Shown: piece after piece, positions 52,101-59,344 of the stretch
How positions within the stretch are numbered: the stretch's first letter is position 1
Layout of the letters: each line of letters opens with the position of its first letter
DNA from: Symbiodinium natans
Lineage: Eukaryota; Sar; Dinophyceae; Suessiales; Symbiodiniaceae
Direction: 5' to 3'
NCBI GenBank assembly: GCA_905221605.1
Contig: CAJNDS010000602.1
Span: 188,001-252,000, forward strand
Length of the DNA: 64,000 nt
Program-made: the position numbers and the translations under genes
Notes under the pieces: model-generated
The model's database searches: none
What the model saw: the letters and a program-made list of their open reading frames with translations, nothing else
Told to the model about the DNA's origin: nothing

Positions 52101-55069
52101 CCTACAGGTGCGATTGCGTTCTCTGCGGCTGCTCAAGCATCCCGCCCTCCACTCCCGCGCCCAGGCGAAAATCGCTTTGGGCATACTACCAGGAGCTACT
52201 TCAGACTCTGGTGCAAAACAGAAGTTGCCCGTTGCCGCTTGGTTAGCATGAACACTTGAAAAGCTCTCCTAGCCCCGCTCCCTAAACCCACCCTAAATCC
52301 TATATCCTAAACCCTAAACCCTAAACCCTAAACCCTAAACCCTAAACCCTAAACCCTAAACCCTAAATCCTAAACCCTAAACCCTTAACCCTCCAAAAAA
52401 CAAACCCAAAAAACTCCAGGAGATGGACGTGAACGCTGGCCTCTTGACGGAAGGCGTCGGCCTGCCGGACCTGGCTCGACGGGTCTACGGCCAAATGAGC
52501 CCAGCTGAAATTCTTGGGTTTAGGGTTTAGGGTTTAGGGTTTAGGGTTTAGGGTTGAGGGTTTAGGGTTTAGGGTTGAGGGATTTGGGTTTAGGGTTTAG
52601 GGTTTGGGGTTCAGGGTTTAGGGTTTAGGGATCTAGGTTTCAGGGTTTACGGTTCTCGGATTTGTAGGTTTCTGGGTTTAGGTTTCAGGATTTAGGAGTC
52701 CGGGTTTCAGGGTGCTGGGTTTCAGGGTGTTTCTGGGTTTCAGGGGCATTGAGGCATAGGGCTTGGGGTTTCAGGGGCTTTGGTGGCTGCAGGGTTTAGG
52801 GCTTGGTTCTTAGGTTTGTCGGGGGTCTTGGGCGTTGGGAGTACTATTTTTCTCGCTGATTGGGGGTTAGGGTTTACGGGATTTCGGAGTTTTGCGGGTT
52901 TAAGGGTTCAACGTAGGGGGCTTCGGAGCCGAGGGGCCAGTATGCTTGGGCTTGTTAAAAGGTTTTCAGGTTGCAAGCCATCGAGGGAGGTTGCGAAACC
53001 CCCAAAAAACCGAAAGCCCGAAGCCCCTCCCCCCCCCCCCCCCCCCCGGCCCCCCCCCCAAGACCCTAAACCCAATAAACTCTACACCATGATCCCATGA
53101 TCTTGCAGGGTTGCTCAGACCCGGAGTGGGCCCTTGTACCCTTGTCTTGTTCTTCTAGGCTTGGGGTTCAGGTATCAGCCCCTTTAAGCTAAATCTCACT
53201 GGCTCAAAACCCAACTTTTCAACTTTTGGGCTTCTTATAAGGTGTTTTTTATTCCGAAAGTTTCAACTTTTGTTTCCTTGGGTTTTGGGCCAGTAAGAAA
53301 AGGTCACCCTGTTTATTTCTAGGTTGCTCTTGTGTCTAGGCTAAGGAACCTGCTCACGTGATCAGGCTCGACGTCGCAGCGGGCGCCAAGAGCAAAGGAG
53401 AGATGGCAGGCGAGCACCCTAAACCCTAAACCCTAAACCCTAAACCCTAAACCCTAAACCCTAAACCCTAAACCCTAAACCCTAAACCCTAAACCCTAAA
53501 CCCTAAACCCTAAACCCTAAACCCTAAACTCCAAACCCGAAACCCTAAACCCTAAACCCTAAACCCTAAGCCCTAAGCCCTAAGCCCTAAGCCCTAAGCC
53601 CTAAGCCCTAAGCCCTAAGCCCTACACCCTACACCCTAAACCCTAAACCCGAACCCCACCGTAGGGTTTAGGGTTTCCCGAACAGCCGAAGTTCCTGCAA
53701 GCTCTCAACGTCGGGCTTGGGGATTCAGATGATTCGGGGTTCAGGGTGAAGGGTTTTCGGCCGAAGACTCACACCCCAAAACCCTAAACCCTAAACTAAA
53801 CAATTCCCCAAAACCCTTAGAGTCACCCTTAACTGGGCCCTTCTTGCAGGTATCAGCCAGGTGTCCATTTGGCGAAACTGGTTCTTGGGTGATGCGCAGC
53901 AGCTGAGCGACCTACAGGTGCTTCCATGCCCCCTCCCACCCCCCAAAGCAAACGGTTTAGGGCGTAGGGCTTAGGAACTTTAGGGCTTCTAGGGTTTAGG
54001 ATGTTTAGGGTTTGGGGTTTAGGAGGGTCCCAAAATGATTGCGGTGTTTGGGTTTCAGGGGTTCAGTGTTTAGGGTTCTTTCAACCATGATCAGTTCCTG
54101 GGGTCCAAGAAAAATCTCGAACGCAGGGAGCTGGCTTTTCTGGTACCAGAAGGGCCCTAACTTAGAGCCTCCCTAATCCCTAATCCCCAATCCGTACACC
54201 CTAAACCCCAAGCCCTCTCGTCCTGAACCCTAAACCCTAAGCCCTAAACCCTAAACCCTAAACCCTAAACCCCAAAGCCCTTTGGCCCTAAACCATACAA
54301 AGATCCAGGAGCTCAGGGCTTAGGGAACCGCCACGCGCTTTCTAGCTGACCAGGCTGCCTTCAATTTCGAGCAGCAGGACGCGGAAAGTTCATCCTCTTT
54401 CAGGGGTTTGGGGTGTGGGTTTAGGGTTTAGGGTTTAGGTTAGGGTTTAGGGTTTAGGGTTTAGGGTTTAGGGTTTAGGGTTTAGGGTTTAGGGTTTAGG
54501 GTTTAGGGTTTAGGGTTTAGGGTTTAGGGTTTAGGGTTTAGGGCTTAGGGTTTAGGGTTTAGGGTTTAGGGTCTAGGGTCTAGGGTTTAGGGTTTAGGGT
54601 TTAGGGTTTAGGGTTTAGGGTTTAGGGTTTAGGGTTTAGGGTTTAGGGTTTAGGGTTTAGGGTTTAGGGTTAGGTTGGCTACGAGGGAGAGGGTGCGGAG
54701 TGAAAGGACAGATGTTGTTGGGCTTTCGGTTGCTGTTTGCCAGTTGATTGGGTTCGAGGCTGAAGGGGCGCCCGGGCCCTAGCCCTCAAGCCTATGCTTT
54801 GTTGTCGGCGTTGGGTGACAGTTTTGGCCCTTGGATCCTAACTTTGGACCCTTCGTAGCCCGAAGAGTGGGGTCTGGGGTATAGGGAGGAAGGAGCCTGG
54901 GCCCCCTTATCTTCCTCTTGCGGGGGCTTGCGATGCCTCTTCTCGGGTTTCTGAGCCCCAGACCACAAGCCCCACAACCCTAGTCAACCCCAAACCGTCC
55001 TATAAACCCTACCAGGATCTGCAGCAGCCGCCCCTGAAAGTCAAGCGGCTCGAGCCAGAGATCAGCTAG
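31022..55069 (+). CDS. UxaA/GarD-family (altronate/galactarate dehydratase-like) protein, about 30 exons
   Basis: Exons (ends approximate where marked ~): 31022-31048, 31217-31289, 31742-31810, 32280-32371, 32541-32587, 33191-~33253, 34045-34082, 34856-34898, 36458-36491, 36619-36657, 36809-36886, 37465-37511, 38050-38096, 38539-38602, 39892-~40003, 40510-40558, 41704-41781, 42145-42199, 43067-~43092, ~43281-43318, 43556-43609, 43802-43886, 44687-44739, 44981-45025, 45401-45478, 52420-52517, 53346-53409, 53850-53917, 54354-~54405, 55016-55069. The N-terminal SAF part carries [30 protein letters not shown] and [11 protein letters not shown]. The catalytic part carries [109 protein letters not shown] and QVSIWRNW. 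This is the expected order for UxaA-type dehydratases of hexonates/hexarates; the true substrate is unknown. The first exon has no ATG, so a 5' exon is missing. The end could instead continue to 56264. Confidence 0.85.
33062..33150. repeat. TTTAGGG array inside a UxaA-gene intron
   Basis: About 12 G-rich units, preceded by GTTGGGGT-type variants (33028-33060). Confidence 0.95.
33862..33912. repeat. MITE family C, truncated copy
   Basis: GGGATGTTCCCCACAGTCCTT then AATAGCGGTTATAGTA; matches the left half of the family with a short deletion. Intronic in the UxaA-family gene. Confidence 0.55.
34140..34446. repeat. Two TTTAGGG arrays after exon 7 of the UxaA-family gene
   Basis: 34146-34270 and 34374-34446. 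They pair in orientation with the C-rich block at 34580-34805 of the same intron. Confidence 0.95.
35145..35640. other. Unique island within a UxaA-gene intron
   Basis: About 500 bases free of telomeric repeats, with 60- to 112-codon frames on both strands and stops in all frames over its full length. It contains GATGCGGT-like and CTCCTGTGCAGACC-type coding-looking DNA, but the UxaA family sequence skips from exon 34898 to 36458 without it. Possibly a decayed insertion. Confidence 0.4.
36069..36158. repeat. Hairpin MITE, family C, copy 2
   Basis: Ends GGGATGTTCCCCCTTATACT and AGTATAAGGGGGATCCCC form an inverted repeat; the interior AGTCTTTAATAGGGAT pairs with a diverged right arm. Intronic. 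Confidence 0.72.
36355..36425. repeat. CCCCAAA/CCCCTAAA array before exon 9
   Basis: Homogeneous CCCCAAA run followed by the exon acceptor TCTTCAG at 36451-36457. Confidence 0.9.
37111..37203. repeat. MITE-like inverted repeat, family D
   Basis: The left end ATGTTCCCTTACC and right end AAGGGACCATGC resemble the ends of the copies at 3.0 and 6.6 kb, with the shared internal AAGGGTTCTGGA and CATACTAAGGGACCAT. Intronic in the UxaA-family gene. Confidence 0.5.
37655..37775. repeat. About 28-bp minisatellite in a UxaA-gene intron
   Basis: Four to five copies of a unit containing TTCGTGGGCATTGTG. The reading frames named on it (repeating GxVxxFVGIV) are repeat translations. Confidence 0.75.
38180..38285. 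repeat. Intronic repeat shared with 27.5 kb
   Basis: TTTTTTTTAGGGTTGGGGTT, CCAAAAAGCGTAC and a GGGTCTA near the end resemble 27475-27550 (TTTTTTGGTTTTGGGTTCCC, CCAAAAAGTATATAC, GGGTCTA). Diverged but collinear, so a further intron-resident family is likely. Confidence 0.45.
38870..39730. other. Unique intronic segment of the UxaA-family gene
   Basis: About 860 bases with little telomeric sequence between exons ending at 38602 and starting at 39892. Open frames on both strands at 39110-39650, one rich in Arg/Lys ([19 protein letters not shown]), lack family features. Probably inserted DNA of unknown origin. Confidence 0.4.
42043..42078. repeat. C-run/CA/A-run composite
   Basis: About 23 C followed by ACA and 9 A. 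Same composite as at 1377, 1868 and 32792, and in reverse complement at 13028. Confidence 0.85.
42613..42705. repeat. Hairpin MITE, family C, copy 3
   Basis: Begins GGGATGTTCCCCCTTATACA and ends GACTGTTAGTACCATCCC; the middle AGTCCTTAATAGGGATTCTA is closest to copy 1. Intronic in the UxaA-family gene. Confidence 0.7.
42760..43010. repeat. CCCCTAAA octamer array
   Basis: About 28 units of an eight-base variant (CCCCTAAA), preceded by CCCTAAA. The extra C has been amplified as a unit, so the period changes from 7 to 8. Confidence 0.95.
45966..46883 (+). pseudogene. Biotin-protein ligase (BPL/LplA/LipB catalytic domain), frameshifted, intronless
   Basis: Frame 1 from ATG 45966 includes [16 protein letters not shown] and [20 protein letters not shown], the start of the BPL catalytic domain (canonical GRGRRGR-x-W). 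Then TGGGCTT is tandemly duplicated at 46239-46252, shifting the frame by seven bases; with one copy the [17 protein letters not shown] block follows directly. The second frame carries [15 protein letters not shown] and [12 protein letters not shown]. Near 46670 a further shift moves to a third frame with [18 protein letters not shown] and a C-terminal [16 protein letters not shown], then TGA. In the K/R-W-P-N-D block the N-D is R-A here ([13 protein letters not shown]). Biotin ligases attach biotin to carboxylases. Two shifts argue for a decayed retrocopy, although assembly error at each site is possible. Confidence 0.8.
46992..47030 (+). repeat. Split direct repeat A1
   Basis: Left end of the retroelement, identical to 52102-52140 (begins CTACAGGTGCGATTGCG). 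The ATG of the first small ORF overlaps its last two bases. Confidence 0.9.
47029..47316 (+). CDS. Small membrane-protein ORF at the 5' end of the retroelement
   Basis: 95 codons from an ATG that straddles the A1 end. It has one clear hydrophobic segment ([20 protein letters not shown], residues about 35-54), then a Pro/Arg-rich tail. Not a standard DIRS protein. It may be a real leader ORF or a chance open frame in the 5' leader; the segment order (helix then basic tail) would fit a type II membrane protein. Confidence 0.4.
   Translation: MNFVPQVLGFIHSGVSSNWWGLWCPAHCSGSTTLLAFSFASGTLFGILLALYFFRASLFLPSPAAAFPRPETSRAEAPLQASTPLRLRKYLHGPE
47712..49299 (+). pseudogene. ORF1 and gag-like region of the retroelement, frameshifted
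   Basis: Begins [20 protein letters not shown] (ATG 47712). A shift near 47905 leads to [20 protein letters not shown], and another near 47990 to [21 protein letters not shown] second segment starts [15 protein letters not shown] (ATG 48154), a Lys-rich head followed by a helical stretch ([20 protein letters not shown]). A one-base loss in the C-run at about 48391 moves the frame to [20 protein letters not shown] and a conserved-looking helical domain to 48985, where a last shift gives [15 protein letters not shown] and a Pro/Lys-rich end. Gag-type proteins coat the element RNA. No zinc knuckle is visible. Confidence 0.6.
49330..51297 (+). pseudogene. Reverse transcriptase and RNase H of the retroelement, frameshifted
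   Basis: The first frame carries [20 protein letters not shown] and later [28 protein letters not shown] shift near 50200 continues with [16 protein letters not shown], the RT motif A with its catalytic Asp. [18 protein letters not shown] and [10 protein letters not shown] follow; the DD pair is RT motif C. A shift near 50640 continues to a connection region with [14 protein letters not shown] and then [16 protein letters not shown], the first Asp block of RNase H. It stops with TGA at 51295-51297; the same frame reopens at once into the recombinase. Full-length activity is unlikely from this copy. Confidence 0.72.
51298..52092 (+). CDS. Tyrosine recombinase of the retroelement
   Basis: Open from 51298 (TTG at 51367 the first listed start) to a stop at 52090-52092 inside B1. 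It shows the tyrosine recombinase signature: Arg I in [16 protein letters not shown], a Lys in EPKTRFR, the second Arg block [11 protein letters not shown] (the usual H-x-x-R His is not evident), RRGRWLN and the nucleophile in MEIYVQEV (Tyr codon 51805-51807). Such enzymes join the circular cDNA to the target. It is in the same frame as the upstream RNase H, separated by one TGA, so the ancestral protein may have been a fusion. Confidence 0.78.
   Translation, partial: SSLVALLACVSVALLWGWVPVAGLLALTWGGVMRVGEVLGATRSDLTLPADLGGTIWFALLSIAEPKTRFRAARHQVARLDQPDLLRVVTMAFGHYAPERRLWPFSPSTLRSRFSAVVKALSLDRLPGGKQLDLGSLRAGGATWLLHQTENSELVRRRGRWLNHRSMEIYVQEVAALHFFSTVPAVAKTKVLSLLEGFQNLLFRAEALQRAGVPPAVWFNLFRLGSQPQWLERLGVAKIALGILPGATSDSGAKQKLPVAAWLA
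52005..52255 (+). repeat. Split direct repeats B1, A2 and B2
   Basis: B1 52005-52096 covers the end of the recombinase gene. A2 52102-52140 repeats A1. B2 52164-52255 repeats B1. B2 therefore also carries a copy of the last codons of the recombinase with its stop. Confidence 0.92.
52285..52390. repeat. CCCTAAA array at the acceptor end of the 6.9-kb intron
   Basis: About 13 units between the retroelement end and the next UxaA-gene exon. The following intron begins with a G-rich array (52518-52640) directly at the exon end. Confidence 0.95.
53035..53065. repeat. Poly-C run
   Basis: C-run of about 19 with a GG break, in the intron between exons 52420 and 53346. Confidence 0.8.
53198..53294. 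repeat. Hairpin MITE-like element, family F
   Basis: ACTGGCTCAAAACCCAA and TTGGGTTTTGGGCCAGT form a 17-base inverted repeat with one mismatch. An inner AACTTTT/CTTTTG inversion adds to the fold. It lies about 50 bases upstream of the exon at 53346. Confidence 0.65.
53413..53655. repeat. CCCTAAA/CCCTAAG array
   Basis: About 33 units; the middle is a pure CCCTAAG block (53565-53625). Unlike most introns of the gene, this one has the C-rich array at the donor side. Confidence 0.96.
54415..54672. repeat. Long TTTAGGG array
   Basis: About 36 G-rich units starting a few bases after the UxaA-gene exon at 54354. Confidence 0.97.
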
Positions 55070-55262
55070 GATGAGGAAGGAGGTTGCCTTCCTTACCTCA
55101 GAAAGGGGTACCCTATGTGGAGGATTTCTGCTGCAGGAGGGTATCTTGGTGCCCCTATCTTGGGAGATGCCCTCATCTGTTCCAGGCTTTGAGGGCTTGC
55201 AGGCGGGGTGGGGGGGTGTAGCGGCTTAGGACTCTCCTTTCGTGTTCAGGACCGTAACCCTA

Positions 55263-55460
55263 AACCCTAAAGTCCTAAAATCATATGCGGCAGCGAAGCT
55301 TTTCTCCGACTCCTTCGAGTGGCCGCGCCCGACGGAACCACAAGCAGACCCCACGGCCGAAGCCGAAGTTGGCAAGCCTAGGAGCTCAAGGTTTTGGAGT
55401 CCAAAGCCCCGAGCCTTCCTGGCTAATAGACAGAAGTTGCATGTGGATCGCTTTGAACCT
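55263..55460 (+). CDS. Possible exon with Pro/Glu-rich sequence
   Basis: An open frame including KSYAAAKLFSDSFEWPRPTE and SPKPRAFLANRQKLHVDRFE. It runs into a G-rich low-complexity tract at 55475. It could be a further exon after the UxaA-family gene or part of a separate gene. Confidence 0.38.
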
Positions 55461-55474
55461 GAAAATTTTCCTGG

Positions 55475-55575
55475 GGGGGCTGGGGGTGGGGGGTGGTGGG
55501 TGGGGGGGGTGGGTGGGGGGGTGGGGGGGTGGGGGCGGGTGGGGTGGGGGGGTGGGGGTGGGGGGCCGGGGCGTG
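55475..55575. repeat. G-run tract
   Basis: About 100 bases of runs of 3 to 8 G separated by single T or TGG, with strong quadruplex potential. Gly-rich and Pro-rich frames on the two strands are artefacts. Confidence 0.9.
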
Positions 55576-55821
55576 GCGGGATAAGAGAAGGTGACTTTCC
55601 GCTGGTATGGCATTGCCGCGCCAGGGCGGCGCTAGACCCCCACAAGACAGCTCCCACCAAACCAAAAGTTTCAGCCAAAAACGCATTGGGAGTCAAACCC
55701 TATACATTTTCTATCATACACTCACCCCTACCAGGGTTTAAGCCCCCAAAGCCCTAACTAGGCTTTAGGGAGCCCCTGGTCCCTAGCGCGAAGAAATCCG
55801 GGGACTCTTTTTTTTGCACAG

Positions 55822-56264
55822 CTAAGGCAAGAGGCCCTGCCGAGCTTGCCGGAAGAGATCGCCGAGCCCCAGCCTGTCCCAGAGGGTTTTTGAGGGCTCC
55901 GGTGGCTTCGAAGAGGGACTTCCCAGGGCCCCGAACCTGAATCCTAACACTTTAGGTTCGGGCCTTTCCATTTTATGCTTCTAGCTAGGCGATCGCCCTA
56001 CATTGGGGGGCCCAATCTCCAAACTGACGCCCCAACAATCCTGAAAGCTCCGCAAAGCTTAGGATTCAGGGTTTGGCGGTCTAGGGTTTAGGGTTTAGGG
56101 TTTAGGGTTTAGGGTTTAGGGTTTAGGGTTTAGGGTTCCCCTCAACCCCTCCCAAGCTTCCCGAAACCTGCCATGCATCTCAGGGCTTCGTGCGCGACAT
56201 CCACCACCAAGGCAAGCCCGAGAGCCTCTGCGAAGTCGACTTGATCTTGCCCCTCAGCTTCTGA
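55822..56264 (+). CDS. Two terminal exons, unknown gene or UxaA-gene 3' end
   Basis: Exon 55822-~55885 (after GCACAG) reads LRQEALPSLPEEIAEPQPVP. Exon 56184-56264 (after TCTCAG) reads GFVRDIHHQGKPESLCEVDL and ends ILPLSF with TGA. G-rich and C-rich sequence lies between. They may be a C-terminal extension of the UxaA-family product if the TAG at 55067 is skipped by splicing, or a separate small gene. Confidence 0.5.
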
Positions 56265-56732
56265 TTCTTTCGCCCCACTTGGGGCTTCCCAAAATGGGGG
56301 GTTTACGAGAGTAGGGGGTCCCTAATGTAGAACCCACATAGTAGGTTCCGGGGTACTAACCCCCAAATAGGATTTATGGGGTTCAGGGTGTGTATGGATT
56401 CTTGTAAAGATTGTGGGGGGCCTGCATGTTGGGAGATGCGCTGCGTGGTGGCTTTCCTACATTTGAGTTCTAGGGTTGGTGGTTCCCTAAATCGTGTGGT
56501 ACTTTTTGGGGTTCCCATTGAGCTACGGCGCCGGTTTTCAGGCGCTCCCAGACAAGGCAAAACATAGTTTCGAAAGTTGCCCACACGTTGCTTGGGATGC
56601 CTTTTTTCGGTTGCTCAAACCTCAACCCCAAACCCTAAACCCTCAACCCTCAACCCTAAACCCTCAAGCCTAAACCCTAAATCCTAAACCCTAAACCCTA
56701 AACCCTAAACCCTAAGCCCTAATTTCCCACAG

Positions 56733-56798
56733 AAACTATTCCTACTGCAGGCCCACCAGCCTTTGCTCTTCGGAGGTGGCGCGGTCCGCGGCGACGAG
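56733..56798 (+). CDS. Exon, unknown gene
   Basis: 22 codons between CCCACAG and a GC donor (GCTTGGGG). It reads KLFLLQAHQPLLFGGGAVRG then DE. Telomeric C-rich upstream, G-rich downstream. Not recognised. Confidence 0.5.
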
Positions 56799-57049
56799 GC
56801 TTGGGGTTTGGGGTTAAGGGTTTAGGGCTTAGGGTTTAGAGGGTTTAGGGTTTGGGGTTTAGGGTTTAGGGTTTAGGGTTTAGGGTTTAGGGTTTAGGGT
56901 TTAGGGTTTAGGGTTTAGGGTTTAGGGCTCTTGCGGGTTTGGGGGTTTGGGTGGATCCCATGGGAGTTTGCCGTATTCTGCGTGCCTTTTTTTGCCGGTG
57001 GTGCGTTTACGTGCCTTTGGTGCGTTTCTGACCCCAAAAGGGTTCTCTC

Positions 57050-57068
57050 GCTCTCGCTCTCGCTCTCG

Positions 57069-57113
<45 letters not shown>
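57050..57113. repeat. TCTCGC/CT microsatellite
   Basis: TCTCGC hexamers merging into a CT run of about 38 bases. Confidence 0.95.
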
Positions 57114-57115
<2 letters not shown>

Positions 57116-57356
57116 GTGGCCTCATCCGGGCTATAGTCCATAGAGGCCTGGGAGGACTTCAACTCCGGAGCCACTCTGCTTTAGCGAGGTTTTGTAAGCC
57201 CTAACCCCTAAGCCCTAAACCCTAAACCCTAAACCCTAAACCCTAAACCCTAAACCCTAAACCCTAAACCCTAAACCCTAAACCCGAAACCCTAAACCCT
57301 AAACCTTATACTCCTCGAGTCCAACAGAGCGCCCCCCATGAGCCAGGCTTTCGCAG

Positions 57357-57903
57357 GAAGCCGAGGGCAACAAGGCCCTTGAGTGGCTCTTGGGGCTGTT
57401 GGGAACTGCAACACTCTGAGTCCTCAAGCCCCTGTCAGGGTTTAGGGTTTAGGGTTTAGGGTTTAGGGTTTAGGGTTTAGGGTTTAGGGTTTAGGGTTTA
57501 GGGTTTAGGGTTTAGGGTTTAGGGTTTAGGATTTAGGGTTTAGGGTTTAGGGCTTGGGGCTCAGGATATCAGCTCCAAGCCTTGATCCCCTGAGTCTTGA
57601 AACCCCCCAAAACCCAACGAGCACCCCCAAAAGTGGGTGTCGGGCATCATCATCCCCCTGATCAAGGGTTTAGGGTTTAGGGTTTAGGGTTTAGGGTTTA
57701 GGGTTTAGGGATATTCAGGCTTGTACCCCTTGCTAGCCTCTTCACAGCTCTTATACTACCTGAAGGATCTGTAAAAAGGGTCCCCCAAAACCCGAAGGTG
57801 CAACCTTAGGGGTCCAAGGGTTTAGGGTTTAGGGTTTAGGGTTTAGGAGAAGCTTTGTCTGCAGGGGCATTTCGTGGCGCTGCCGCATACAGAAGGAGTC
57901 GGG
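57357..57903 (+). CDS. Four small exons of an unknown gene
   Basis: 57357-~57419 (after TTCGCAG) reads EAEGNKALEWLLGLLGTATL. 57634-57667 (after AAAAG) reads WVSGIIIPLIK and ends before GTTTAGGG, a telomeric donor. 57748-57770 (after TCACAG) reads LLYYLKDL and ends at GTAAAAAG. 57865-57903 (after CTGCAG) reads GHFVALPHTEGVG. The hydrophobic middle could be a membrane segment. All boundaries are typical of the region. No family assigned. Confidence 0.48.
57430..57555. repeat. TTTAGGG array
   Basis: About 17 G-rich units. Confidence 0.96.
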
Positions 57904-58627
57904 GGTTTCGTGGGTCCAGACTTTGATTGCTTGTAGGGGAGGAGGGGTCAAGGTCTAGGGCTTTGGGGTCTTAAAGGGCGTTTTTGGGGGGTTTTGTATC
58001 ATCCCCAAACCCGAAACCCGAAACCCGAAACCCGAAACCCTAAACCCTAAACCCTAAACCCCAAACCCCAAACCCTAAACCCTAAACCCTACACCCTACA
58101 CCCTACACCCTAAACCCTAAACCATAAACCCTAAAGCCTACACCCTAGACCCTACACCCTAAACCCTGTTTTGTCTTTTTGTGAAGGAGGGGGTGTGTAT
58201 CCAGCTGAGGTTGGGAAAGCTGGTCGTTCGGAGCTTAGGTAGCGTACCCGTACCCGGCTACTTTCATCTTCTGTGCTTGGGCTCTTAGGGTTTAGGGTTT
58301 AGGGTTCAGAATTTAGGGTTTAGGGTTGAGGGTTTCGGCTTTCAGGGTTTCGCAGTCAAAAAGCTTCTGGATTCACTGTCTTCCCCGAAGTCCTCAAACC
58401 CTAGTTGAGCCACCTAAACCCTAAGCCGAAACCCTACGTAAACCCAAACCCCGCTGTAAACCCTAAAGCCTAACCCTAACCCCTAAACTCAATGAACCCT
58501 AAACTCAATGAACCCTAAACTCAATGAACCCTAAACCTAAACCCTAAACCCTAAACAGTAAACCCTAAACCCTAAACCCTAAACCCCAAACCCCAAACCC
58601 TAAACCCTAAAGCATCCCCTCGGCGAG

Positions 58628-58714
58628 GATGCGGTGGAGCCGGCGGGGCGCAGTTCGAAACCATCTTCCAGCGCGTTCGGCGCTTATTCCTGGGGAGTTC
58701 TTCCATCGACTTGG
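58628..58714 (+). CDS. Exon, unknown gene
   Basis: Follows GGCGAG and ends at a GTGG donor. The best frame contains GGAQFETIFQRVRRLFLGSS followed by SIDLG. Two other frames are also open, so the phase is not certain. Confidence 0.42.
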
Positions 58715-58724
58715 GTGGCTAACC

Positions 58725-58879
58725 CTCAACCCTCAATCCTCAACACTCAACCCTCAACCCTCAACCACCCTCAACCACACTCAACCATCCTCAACCACCC
58801 CCAACCACCCTCAACCACCCTCAACCACCCTCAACCACCCTCAACCACCCTCAACCACCCTCAACCACCCTCAACCACC

Positions 58880-58911
<32 letters not shown>

Positions 58912-58915
58912 ACCC
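58725..58915. repeat. CCCTCAACCA decamer minisatellite
   Basis: About 12 copies of CCACCCTCAA between CCCTCAA heptamer runs. It looks like a heptamer that gained CCA and was then amplified. The Thr/Pro/Gln-rich frames on it are repeat translations. Confidence 0.92.
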
Positions 58916-59040
58916 TAAACCCTAAACCCTAAACCCTAAAGCATTTCACCGGCGAGGTTTCGAGGGTCGCTTTTCAGGAGGGGAGACGGCTCAAGTTGCA
59001 GGGCCTCAGGGTTTGCGGGTTTAGGGTGCCAAGGGGGTCC

Positions 59041-59200
59041 TTAGACCCTAAACCCTAACCCTAAACCCTAAACCCTAAACCCTAAACCCTAAACCCTAAA
59101 CCCTAAACCCTAAACCCTAAACCCTAAACCCTAAACCCTAAACCCTAAACCCTAAACCCTAAACCCTAAACCCTAACCCTAAACCCTAAACCCTAAACTC
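59041..59200. repeat. CCCTAAA array
   Basis: About 22 units. Confidence 0.96.
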
Positions 59201-59224
59201 CTTACCTTCAACCCGTCCCCCCAG

Positions 59225-59290
59225 GTGATGTTGGGCCACCTGCTGCATCCGCAAGTGCGGCGTGGCTTCCTCCTGGAGCATGGGCGCGGG
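59225..59290 (+). CDS. Exon, unknown gene
   Basis: 22 codons between CCCCCAG and a GTCCCATC donor. It reads VMLGHLLHPQVRRGFLLEHG then RG. It could follow the exon at 58628. Not recognised. Confidence 0.5.
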
Positions 59291-59344
59291 GTCCCATCGG
59301 TTGGGAGGGGTTGATTGAAATTATTAAGGGTTCAGGTCCGGGAA

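Larger units (their letters stand above)
46992..52255 (+). mobile_element. DIRS/PAT-type tyrosine-recombinase retrotransposon, complete but decayed
   Basis: 5264 bp. Gene order: small membrane ORF, ORF1 plus gag-like region, reverse transcriptase/RNase H, tyrosine recombinase. The ends are split direct repeats in the arrangement A1...B1-A2-B2: A1 46992-47030 equals A2 52102-52140 (39 of 39 bases); B1 52005-52096 equals B2 52164-52255 (92 bases, essentially identical). This layout is specific for PAT/Ngaro-like members of the DIRS order, which integrate through a circular intermediate by a tyrosine recombinase and make no target-site duplication. Near-identity of the repeats suggests recent activity, yet at least four frameshifts and one stop interrupt the ORFs. 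It lies inside an intron of the UxaA-family gene, same strand. Confidence 0.88.
45479..52419 (+). other. 6.9-kb UxaA-gene intron hosting a gene and a retroelement
   Basis: The exon ending 45478 ([11 protein letters not shown]) and the exon starting 52420 ([12 protein letters not shown]) are adjacent in the family, so everything between is intronic. AGGAG occurs at both junctions. Contents: 45480-45850 unique plus a few telomeric units, the biotin ligase 45966-46883, the retroelement 46992-52255 and a CCCTAAA block 52285-52390 at the acceptor end. Confidence 0.75.
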
